In this document: positions 1-5,467 of the stretch, piece by piece | How positions within the stretch are numbered: the first letter of the stretch is position 1 | Layout: the number at the start of each line of letters is the position of its first letter | Source of the DNA: an uncultured Actinomycetes bacterium | GTDB lineage: Bacteria; Actinomycetota; Thermoleophilia; Solirubrobacterales; 70-9 | Assembly: GCA_937907435.1 (NCBI GenBank) | Contig: CALCIA010000308.1 | Location: 1 to 11,051, forward strand | Length of the DNA: 11,051 nucleotides | Direction of reading: 5' to 3' | The notes under the pieces: generated by a model | Seen by the model: the letters and a program-made list of their open reading frames with translations, nothing else | What the model was told of the DNA's origin: nothing | Databases searched by the model: none | Made by a program: the position numbers and the translations under genes

Positions 1-24
1 TGGCGAGAGGGGCGCGTCCGTTAT

Positions 25-75
25 CCGGGCGACAGCTTGCGGGTCCCCGTCCCTTGCCCCCCGGGCGACAGCTTG
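25..75. repeat. Pair of 15-bp direct repeats downstream of rapZ
   Basis: The 15-mer CCGGGCGACAGCTTG occurs exactly at 25-39 and 61-75 (36-bp period). Each copy is preceded by a CGTCC-TT-like stretch (from 15 and from 48) and followed by a G-rich stretch, so the real unit is probably longer and imperfect. There are only two copies inside the window and the left edge may cut off more. No gene is supported between 1 and 135. Confidence 0.75.
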
Positions 76-93
76 TGGGGCCTGGACCCTCCC

Positions 94-109
94 CCGGGCG
101 CCAGCCCGG
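94..109 (-). terminator. Weak GC hairpin downstream of rapZ
   Basis: CCGGGC (94-99) and GCCCGG (104-109) form a 6-bp stem with a 4-base loop, 26 bases past the rapZ stop codon in its reading direction. There is no T-tract, so it would not be a classical intrinsic terminator. It may act together with the G-quadruplex motif at 114-141, or be chance in such GC-rich DNA. Confidence 0.25.
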
Positions 110-113
110 CATG

Positions 114-141
114 CCCCCGAACCCCCGCAACCCCCCTACCC
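114..141 (-). other. Putative G-quadruplex motif across the rapZ stop codon
   Basis: On the minus strand (the rapZ sense strand) the bases read GGG-TA-GGGGGG-TTGC-GGGGG-TTC-GGGGG. These are four G-runs with loops of 2, 4 and 3 bases, which satisfies the G3+N1-7 rule for a G-quadruplex. The TAG stop of rapZ (136-138) lies between the first two runs, so the structure could form in the mRNA at the end of the coding region. Whether it folds or matters is not known from sequence. Confidence 0.6.
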
Positions 142-1098
142 GTCGATATCCACGTCCCGGTGCTTGACCCCGACCACCACGTCGTCGCGCTGCTCCAGGT
201 CCCTGCGGATGCGGTCGGCGACGGTCACCGAGCGGTGGCGGCCGCCGGTGCAGCCCACTGCGATCGTCAGGTGGCTCTTGCCCTCCGCGACGTAGGCGGG
301 GACGAGGAACTCGAGGAGGGGCATCAGGCGGCCGTAGAACTCGCCCGCCTGGGTGCCGGACTCGACGTAGCGGCGGACCTCCTCGTCCTGGCCGGTCAGC
401 GGGCGCAGGTCGGGGTCGTAGTGGGGGTTGGGCAGGAAGCGCACGTCGAGGGTGAGGTCGGCATCGCGGGGCGGGCCGTTCTTGAAGCCGAAGGTGAGCA
501 GGGTCAGGGCCAGCTTTTCGTCGCGCTCGGTGCCCAGGAGCTCCTCGGCGATCCGCCGGCGCAGTTCGTGGCCGGTCAGGTCGGTGGTGTCGATGACGAT
601 GTCGGCGCGCTCGCGCAGCGGCGCCAGCAACTCCCGCTCGGCGCGGATGCCGTCGACGATCCGCCCTTCCGGCGCCAACGGGTGGCGGCGGCGCGTCTCC
701 TTGTAGCGGTCGAGCAGGGTTTCCTCGTCGGCCTCGAGGAAGAGCAGTTTCGGCTGTGGCCCGTCGCGTTCGAGGTCGTCGATCACCTGCTGGAGATCTT
801 CGAAGTACTCGCCGCCGCGCACGTCGGAGACGATCGCGGCGCGCTCGACGCCGGAGCCCTCGTGGATGAAGAGCTCGCCGAGCCCGGCGATCATCCGCGG
901 CGGCAGGTTGTCGACGCAGAAGTAGCCGCCGTCCTCGAAGGCGGCAATCGCTTCCGACTTCCCGGCCCCGGAGTGCCCGGTGATGATCACCATGATCATC
1001 TCGCGGCGGGCTTTCTCCGCCGCGCCGCGGTCGGCGTCGCCGTCGCGCCTGGTGTCGGTCTCGCTAGCCAATGCGGTGAAGTTGCTCGTGGATCTCAC
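136..1098 (-). CDS. rapZ: RapZ/YvcJ-family nucleotide-binding RNase adapter protein
   Basis: RapZ-family P-loop protein. In E. coli RapZ binds the small RNA GlmZ and delivers it to RNase E, controlling glucosamine-6-phosphate synthesis; the actinobacterial role is less clear. Counting from an internal Met at 999, the Walker A GHSGAGKS is at residues 8-15, followed by the family motif CVDNLPP and a C-terminal GCTGGRHRSV (249-258). From that Met the protein is 287 residues, the usual family length. The GTG at 1098 adds 33 charged residues. Codons between the uvrC stop (1066) and 999 have G/C in 20 of 21 third positions, which argues that the extension is translated, from GTG 1098 or TTG 1071. 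Neither start has a clear Shine-Dalgarno sequence. The gene overlaps the end of uvrC, so the two are probably co-transcribed and translationally coupled. Confidence 0.93.
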   Translation of the reverse strand: MRSTSNFTALASETDTRRDGDADRGAAEKARREMIMVIITGHSGAGKSEAIAAFEDGGYFCVDNLPPRMIAGLGELFIHEGSGVERAAIVSDVRGGEYFEDLQQVIDDLERDGPQPKLLFLEADEETLLDRYKETRRRHPLAPEGRIVDGIRAERELLAPLRERADIVIDTTDLTGHELRRRIAEELLGTERDEKLALTLLTFGFKNGPPRDADLTLDVRFLPNPHYDPDLRPLTGQDEEVRRYVESGTQAGEFYGRLMPLLEFLVPAYVAEGKSHLTIAVGCTGGRHRSVTVADRIRRDLEQRDDVVVGVKHRDVDIDG

Positions 1099-2959
1099 GA
1101 CCGAGTTTGCCAGGCAGGCCGGGCACGCTCTCGAGTTCCTCCCGCGAGGCGGCCAGGAACCGCTCCGGCGAGCCGAAATGCTGGAGCAGGGCGCGCTTGC
1201 GGGCAGGGCCGACGCCCTTCAGCTCGTCGAGCACGGAGCCGGTCATCGCCCGGTCGCGGCGGCCGCGGTGGTGTTCGATCGCGAAGCGGTGGGCCTCGTC
1301 ACGGACCCGCTGCAGGAGCTGGTTGCCCTCCGAGGCGCGCGGCAGCTCGATCGGGTCGCCGCGCCCGGGGACGAAGACTTCCTCCTCGCGCTTGGCGAGG
1401 CTGACGATCGTCACGCCGAGGTCGGCGAACGGCTGCAGCGCCCGCATCCCCGCCGCGAGCTGGCCTTTGCCGCCGTCGATCATGATCAGCGAGGGGAGCG
1501 AGGCGAAGCTCTCGTCGCGCTTGCCGTCGTGCGGGGAGAGGTCGTTCCCTTCGAGATAGCGGTTGAGGCGGCGGGTCAGCACCTCCTCCATCGAGGCGAA
1601 GTCGTCGGGGCCGCGGTGGACCTCCTCGCGCAGGTCCCCGCGCACTTTGAAGCGCCGGTAGTCGGACTTCTTCGGCGCGCCGCCCTCGAAGACGACCATC
1701 GAGGCGACGGTGTGCTCGCCGCCGATCGTCGAGATGTCGAAGCCCTCGATGCGGACCGGCAGCTCCTCCATGCCGAGCGCCTCGGCGAGGGAGCTGAGGC
1801 TCTCCACCCGGCGGGCGCGGCGGTGCTCCCGGCGCAGGCGGTCCTGGTCCAGCGCCAGCTGGGCGTTGCGCTCGGCGAGCTCGCGCAGCCGGCGTTTGTC
1901 GCCGCGCTCGGAGGCGTGGACGTCGACCGCGGTGCCGCGGCGCTCGCTCAGCGCCTCGGCGATCACCGGCGCGCGGTCGCGCAGGTAGGGGCCGACGATG
2001 ATCGTCCGCGGCATCGAGGGCGAGGCCGAGTAGTACTGGCCGATGAACTCCTCGGTGACCTCGGCGACGTCGCGTTCGCCTTCGTTGTCGAGGTAAAAGC
2101 TCTGGCGCTCGGCGAGGATCCCGTCGCGGACCTGGAAGACCTGGGCGTTGGCGTCGGCGCCCTCGACCGCGACGCCGATCAGGTCGGCGGTCCCGACCGT
2201 GCCGCCGGCGACGCGCTGGCGCTCGAACAGCGAGCGGATCGCCTTGAGGCGGTCGCGGTAGATCGCCGCGCGCTCGAATTCCTCGGCCCCCGCGGCCTCC
2301 GCCATTTTCCGTTCCTGCTCCTTTTCCACCTGGCGATAGCGGCCGGAGAGGAAGTCGATGATCGCGTCGATGTTGCGCCGGTACTCCTCCTGGGAGACGT
2401 GCCCGACACAGGGCGCCCCGCAGCGCTTGATGTAGTAGTCGAGGCAGGGACTGCCTGAGCGGCGGCCCGGCTCGGCCCCCTCGCAGGTGCGGAACTGGAA
2501 GAGCTTGCCGAGCAGGTCGAGCGTCTCGCGCAGGCGCTTGGCGCTGGAGAAGGGGCCGAAGTAGGCCCGGTGGGCGCGGTGCTTCTCGCGGGTGAAGTAG
2601 ACGCGCGGGTAGTCCTCGTCGAGGCTGACGGCGACGTAGGGGTAGGACTTGTCGTCGCGGAGGCGGATGTTGAAGCGCGGGCGGTGGCGCTTGATGAAGC
2701 TCTGCTCGGTGAGGAGGGCCTCGGCCTCGGAGTTGGTGACGAGGGTGTCGATGCGCTCGATGCGGCTGGTCAGGCGCGGCTCACCGCCGCTGAAGTGCGA
2801 GGCGATCCGCTTTTTGATCGAGCGCGCCTTGCCGACGTAGAGCAGCTCGTCGTCCTTGCCGTAGAAGAGGTAGACGCCCGACTGGTCGGGCAGCTTGCGG
2901 CGCTCCTCGGCGATCCGCTCGGCGCGGCTGAGCGCCCCGTTTCCGTTCTCGTCGGCCAT
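1064..2959 (-). CDS. uvrC: Excinuclease ABC subunit C (UvrC)
   Basis: Nuclease subunit of UvrABC nucleotide-excision repair, cutting on both sides of a lesion; cytoplasmic. From the ATG at 2959 it has 631 residues, normal for UvrC. In order: GIY-YIG nuclease domain (GVYLF at 28-32, LYVGKARS at 40-47); the four cysteines C159, C172, C180 and C184 matching the UvrC metal/Fe-S cluster; a UVR motif (about 215-245); the RNase H-like nuclease core with the DDH triad at D408 (FDIS), D495 (MIDGGKGQ) and H557 (DEAHRFA); and a C-terminal helix-hairpin-helix pair (about 575-630). The ATG at 2959 is chosen because a -10-like TACCCT lies 7 bases upstream, fitting a leaderless mRNA. An in-frame GTG at 2995 would start upstream of that box, inside the divergent crotonase gene. 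Stop TAG at 1066-1064 lies inside rapZ. Confidence 0.97.
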   Translation of the reverse strand: MADENGNGALSRAERIAEERRKLPDQSGVYLFYGKDDELLYVGKARSIKKRIASHFSGGEPRLTSRIERIDTLVTNSEAEALLTEQSFIKRHRPRFNIRLRDDKSYPYVAVSLDEDYPRVYFTREKHRAHRAYFGPFSSAKRLRETLDLLGKLFQFRTCEGAEPGRRSGSPCLDYYIKRCGAPCVGHVSQEEYRRNIDAIIDFLSGRYRQVEKEQERKMAEAAGAEEFERAAIYRDRLKAIRSLFERQRVAGGTVGTADLIGVAVEGADANAQVFQVRDGILAERQSFYLDNEGERDVAEVTEEFIGQYYSASPSMPRTIIVGPYLRDRAPVIAEALSERRGTAVDVHASERGDKRRLRELAERNAQLALDQDRLRREHRRARRVESLSSLAEALGMEELPVRIEGFDISTIGGEHTVASMVVFEGGAPKKSDYRRFKVRGDLREEVHRGPDDFASMEEVLTRRLNRYLEGNDLSPHDGKRDESFASLPSLIMIDGGKGQLAAGMRALQPFADLGVTIVSLAKREEEVFVPGRGDPIELPRASEGNQLLQRVRDEAHRFAIEHHRGRRDRAMTGSVLDELKGVGPARKRALLQHFGSPERFLAASREELESVPGLPGKLGREIHEQLHRIG

Positions 2960-2966
2960 CTCCTTA

Positions 2967-2976
2967 AGGGTAGGCT
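2967..2976. promoter_or_regulatory. Overlapping divergent -10 elements of uvrC and crotonase gene
   Basis: The plus-strand bases AGGGTAGGCT contain TAGGCT (2971-2976) followed by 6 bases and the ATG at 2983. On the minus strand they contain TACCCT (2972-2967) followed by 7 bases and the ATG at 2959. Both match the actinobacterial TANNNT -10 pattern at the spacing expected for leaderless transcripts, and they share the same TA pair. Neither side has a convincing -35 box. Neither ATG has a usable Shine-Dalgarno: the AAGGAG before uvrC directly abuts the ATG, leaving no spacing. Confidence 0.6.
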
Positions 2977-2982
2977 GCCGCC

Positions 2983-3795
2983 ATGACCAGCCCACCGGAA
3001 CTGACCACGCTACGGATCGAGATCGACGACGAGATCGCGACCCTGACCCTCAACCGCCCCGACGCCTTCAACGCGATGAGCCCCGAACTGATCGGCGAGC
3101 TCACCGTCGCCACCGGCTATCTCGCCGACTCGGCGCCGATCCGCGCCCTGATCGTCACCGGCGCGGGCCGCGCCTTCTGCTCCGGCGGCGACATCAACTG
3201 GTTCCAGAAAGGGATCGACGAGGAGGGCTTCGACGTCTCCGCCGACGTGCGCCGCGGCGCCGAGGTCATGCACCAGGCGATCATCGACCTGCGCCGGATC
3301 CCGGTCCCCGTCGTCGCCGCGGTCAACGGCCCGGCGGCGGGCGCCGGCTTCTCCCTCGCCCTCGCCTGCGACATCCGCGTCGCCTCCGAGGACGCCTTCT
3401 TCGCCCCCGCCTACGGCCGCGTCGGCCTCTCGCCGGACGGCGGCATGACCTACTTCCTGCCCCGCGTCGTCGGCCCCACCAAGGCCCTCGAGCTGCTCCT
3501 CGACGACCCGAACCTGCCCGCCGCCGAGGCCCTCTCGATGGGCCTCATCACCGAGGTCGTCCCCGGCGAGGAGGTCATGGACCGCGCCCGCGAGCGCGCC
3601 GCGAAGCTCGCCAAGCTCGCCCCCCACTACGTGAAGATGGCCAAATCCCTGGTCGGCGTGAGCCTCGAGAACGGCATCGCCGACCACCTCCAGCTGGAGC
3701 GCCACGGCATCGCCGACGGCATCGCCACCGAGGACGCCCGCGCCGGCATCAAAGCCTTCTTCAGCGGCGAAAAGCCCGAGTTCCAGGGCCGCTGA
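2983..3795 (+). CDS. Crotonase-superfamily enoyl-CoA hydratase/isomerase (PaaG-like)
   Basis: 270-residue crotonase-fold protein acting on an acyl-CoA thioester in the cytoplasm. The oxyanion-hole segments are clear: AFCSGGD (64-70) and GPAAGAGFSLALACD (116-130). However, both glutamates of classical enoyl-CoA hydratase are absent: the position in GGGCE is Ser124 and the position in QPE is Tyr144. The segment GLSPDGG (148-154) with Asp152 resembles ring-1,2-epoxyphenylacetyl-CoA isomerase (PaaG) and related isomerases, where an aspartate is the base. An isomerase or hydrolase role is therefore more likely than simple hydration; the substrate is unknown, and no paa genes are nearby. The start is an ATG with a TAGGCT box 6 bases upstream, probably leaderless. 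It is divergent from uvrC and converges on the methyltransferase gene. Confidence 0.92.
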   Translation: MTSPPELTTLRIEIDDEIATLTLNRPDAFNAMSPELIGELTVATGYLADSAPIRALIVTGAGRAFCSGGDINWFQKGIDEEGFDVSADVRRGAEVMHQAIIDLRRIPVPVVAAVNGPAAGAGFSLALACDIRVASEDAFFAPAYGRVGLSPDGGMTYFLPRVVGPTKALELLLDDPNLPAAEALSMGLITEVVPGEEVMDRARERAAKLAKLAPHYVKMAKSLVGVSLENGIADHLQLERHGIADGIATEDARAGIKAFFSGEKPEFQGR

Positions 3796-3800
3796 CGATG

Positions 3801-3847
3801 TTGATGGGCCGAAAACTCAAGCCATAGTTGAGTTTTCGGCCCGTCAA
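3801..3847. terminator. Large palindrome between convergent genes (probable bidirectional terminator)
   Basis: A 20-bp arm (3801-3820) and its inverse (3828-3847) flank a 7-base loop GCCATAG. The inner 15 bp (GGGCCGAAAACTCAA and its complement) are perfect; the outer 5 bp include one G-T wobble. It begins 5 bases after the crotonase stop and contains the methyltransferase stop codon (3846-3844), so it sits where a shared terminator belongs. It has no T-tract after the stem; the A/T-rich part lies inside the stem. It could alternatively be a member of an interspersed palindromic repeat family. Confidence 0.7.
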
Positions 3848-4524
3848 CGTGGGGCCTGGGCGGTGAAAAGGGCGACGGTGCCGTGGACGCGGACCGTGCG
3901 GTCCGGGAAGACGCCCGCGAGGGCGGCGTCGAGCTCGGCGGGGCCGTCGTCCCAGTTGTGGAGGATGCCGCGGCGGTTGCTGAGCGCGGTGACGGCGCGG
4001 GCCAGGGGCGAGAGGTGGACGTCCTTGGCCAGGATCGTGGCGCCGAAGAGGGTGCCGCCCGGGGCGAGGACGCGCCGGGCGTGCTCGAAGGCGACGCCCT
4101 TCTCGGCCATCGTGCCGGGCAGGCAGTGGAGGATGTGGGTGACGGCCACGGATTCGTAGGTGCCCGGTTCGAGGCGCCAGTCCCCGAGGACGTTGGCGCG
4201 GTGGGTGCGCGGCGAGTAACGGGCGAGCCGGTGGGAGGCCGCGGCGAGCGAGTTCGGATTGAGGTCCATCAGGGTGATCTCCGGCGCGGCGACCGGGAAG
4301 CGGCAGGCGTCGAGCAACGTCCCGGTCCCCACCCCGATGTCGAGGTGGCGAGCGGAGACGTTGGCGTCGTAATGCTCGACGACGCGTGACTTCGGGCAGC
4401 GCCACAGCACCGGGCTGTTGAAGCCGTAGACGATCGCGTCGTAGACGGAGAGGAAGCTCCGGGTGTAGACGGCCTGTCCGGCGTGGGCGGGATCGTCGCG
4501 GTCGACGGTCGCGGCGGTGGTCAT
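3844..4524 (-). CDS. Class I SAM-dependent methyltransferase
   Basis: 226-residue Rossmann-type methyltransferase; acceptor substrate unknown. Motif I is LDIGVGTGT (61-69), the acidic residue after strand 2 is D87 (TLMDLNP), and the post-motif VLAPGGTL is at 152-159. These place it with the Methyltransf_11/12-type small-molecule enzymes. The ATG at 4524 is chosen because the conserved fold starts soon after it. The same frame stays open further upstream, but that stretch lies over the MaoC gene and reads as proline/arginine-rich shadow sequence. The ATG is 14 bases after the MaoC stop with only a weak Shine-Dalgarno, so it is probably the last gene of the cupin-MaoC-methyltransferase operon. 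Its stop codon lies inside the palindrome at 3801-3847. Confidence 0.87.
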   Translation of the reverse strand: MTTAATVDRDDPAHAGQAVYTRSFLSVYDAIVYGFNSPVLWRCPKSRVVEHYDANVSARHLDIGVGTGTLLDACRFPVAAPEITLMDLNPNSLAAASHRLARYSPRTHRANVLGDWRLEPGTYESVAVTHILHCLPGTMAEKGVAFEHARRVLAPGGTLFGATILAKDVHLSPLARAVTALSNRRGILHNWDDGPAELDAALAGVFPDRTVRVHGTVALFTAQAPR

Positions 4525-4538
4525 CGGCGGCCCGGGGC

Positions 4539-5012
4539 TCAGCTTGGCGGGGCCATCAGGCGCGTCACCGATTCGCCGACGAAGCTTGGCTTCGCGGCGC
4601 CCTCGACCGTGATCGTGAACTTGGTCACGGCCTGCCACCAGCCGCCCTCGAGCTCGTCGAAGGAGACCAGTTCGGCGGTGCCGACGATCTGGCTGTCGAC
4701 CGGGACCGGCGCCGGGAAGCGCACCTTGTTCCAGCCGTAGTTGACGCCGAGCGCGAAGCCGTCGGCCTGCATGAGCTCTTTGCGGAAGCTGTCGGCCAGG
4801 GACAGGGTGAGGTTGCCGTGGGCGATCGTCATCCCGTAGGGGCTTTCCTTCTTCGCGCGCTCCGGGTCGACGTGGATCCACTGGTGGTCGCCGGAGACCT
4901 CGGCGAAGCCGTCGATCAGCTCCTGGGTGACCGCGCGCGGCGCGCTCGGGCCGATCTCCTGGCCGACGATCCCCTGCATGCCCTCGACGCCGTGCACCTC
5001 GACGCCCGCCAT
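4539..5012 (-). CDS. MaoC-like (NodN-type) hydratase/dehydratase
   Basis: 157-residue single hot-dog-fold protein of the MaoC/hydratase-2 family, closest in pattern to NodN. The catalytic D-x4-H is present as D42 and H47 in VSGDHQWIHVD (39-49), and the IAHG turn follows at 63-66. Such proteins hydrate or dehydrate acyl-CoA or related thioesters; NodN-type members have no settled substrate. The start is the ATG at 5012, which overlaps the cupin stop by one base (TGATG), a typical translational-coupling junction. A GTG at 5024 in the same frame is possible but less likely. It is the middle gene of the operon with the cupin and the methyltransferase. Confidence 0.9.
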   Translation of the reverse strand: MAGVEVHGVEGMQGIVGQEIGPSAPRAVTQELIDGFAEVSGDHQWIHVDPERAKKESPYGMTIAHGNLTLSLADSFRKELMQADGFALGVNYGWNKVRFPAPVPVDSQIVGTAELVSFDELEGGWWQAVTKFTITVEGAAKPSFVGESVTRLMAPPS

Positions 5013-5398
5013 CAGTCGGCCCACCAGTTCGGCAGGACTTCGCCGTCGTTGTCGTGATGGGCGCCCATGGCGAGGACCGAGATGCCGTCCGGGCCCGCCT
5101 CGATGCAGCGCGCGACCTCGGGGGCGATGCGGATCGCGTCGAGCTCGACCACGTCGACGATCTCGTCGTCGAGTTTGATCCGGCCTGAGCCGGCGATCAC
5201 GACGTAGATCTCCTCGGCCTCGTCGTGCTTGTGGCCGAACGGCATCCGCTTGCCCGGCTTGACCTTGATGTGGGCGAGGCCGGCCTGCTCGGCCCCCAGG
5301 TCTTCACGGGCGAAGCGGGCCTCCTGGAACTGGTCGGCGCCGAAGCCCGGCGCGGAGTCCTTGACCTCGCTCAGGTTCATGTGCGTGTAGTCCGGCAA
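5012..5398 (-). CDS. Small single-domain cupin protein
   Basis: 128 residues beginning PDYTHMNLSEV after a TTG start. Cupin motif 1 is seen as H56-K-H58 with E63 and G70 (GHKHDEAEEIYVVIAGSG, 55-72), giving three expected metal ligands. In motif 2 the usual P-x-G-x-x-H becomes P93-E-V-A-R-C98, so the fourth ligand histidine is replaced by cysteine; metal binding may be altered. Function is unknown; small cupins of this type are often sugar-binding, isomerase or storage-type proteins. TTG 5398 is favoured over the ATG at 5380 because GGAGG (5407-5403) lies 4 bases upstream, while nothing suitable precedes 5380. It is the first gene of the cupin-MaoC-methyltransferase operon, transcribed from the promoter at 5439-5467. 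Confidence 0.85.
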   Translation of the reverse strand: MPDYTHMNLSEVKDSAPGFGADQFQEARFAREDLGAEQAGLAHIKVKPGKRMPFGHKHDEAEEIYVVIAGSGRIKLDDEIVDVVELDAIRIAPEVARCIEAGPDGISVLAMGAHHDNDGEVLPNWWAD

Positions 5399-5402
5399 TG
5401 TC

Positions 5403-5407
5403 CCTCC
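5403..5407 (-). promoter_or_regulatory. Shine-Dalgarno GGAGG that fixes the TTG start of the cupin gene
   Basis: On the minus strand the bases read TTTGGAGGGACATTG. GGAGG is 4 bases from the TTG, slightly short spacing but the only strong ribosome-binding site near this gene start. Confidence 0.6.
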
Positions 5408-5437
5408 AAAGTTTCGTGTCCCGGTTGACGAGGTCCG

Positions 5438-5467
5438 TAGCCTAGGGGGCGTGACCCGTCCCGTCAG
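5438..5467. promoter_or_regulatory. Bidirectional promoter between cupin operon and flavoprotein gene
   Basis: The bases TAGCCTA (5438-5444) give TAGCCT on the plus strand, 7 bases before the GTG at 5451 (leaderless fit). On the minus strand they give TAGGCT (5444-5439), which with CTGACG (5467-5462) and a 17-bp spacer makes a good sigma-70-type promoter for the cupin operon. That transcript would have a leader of about 30 bases including the GGAGG site. The two -10 boxes overlap by 5 bp, so simultaneous initiation in both directions should be mutually exclusive. No convincing -35 is seen for the plus direction. Confidence 0.6.

Noticed and set aside
25..75. CRISPR-like array
   Set aside because: Only two 15-bp copies and one 21-bp spacer, with no cas genes.
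1..112. Possible minus-strand gene starting at ATG 112 and leaving the left edge
   Set aside because: The product is Gly/Pro/Arg-rich with a repeated SCRP; no similarity to YvcK and no ribosome-binding site. Non-coding repeats explain it better.
37..1404. Plus-strand open frame covering rapZ and the uvrC end
   Set aside because: Antisense shadow across two well-supported genes; no recognisable domain.
980..2458. Long plus-strand open frame (about 490 codons) opposite uvrC
   Set aside because: Ala/Val/Leu/Asp-rich shadow of uvrC in very GC-rich DNA; no domain, and it lies antisense to a full set of UvrC motifs.
4525..4881. Upstream extension of the methyltransferase frame
   Set aside because: The extra residues are Arg/Pro-rich and overlap the conserved MaoC gene in another frame; the fold begins near ATG 4524.
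5425..5443. TTGACG as -35 for TAGCCT on the plus strand
   Set aside because: The spacer is only 7 bases, far too short for a sigma-70 promoter.
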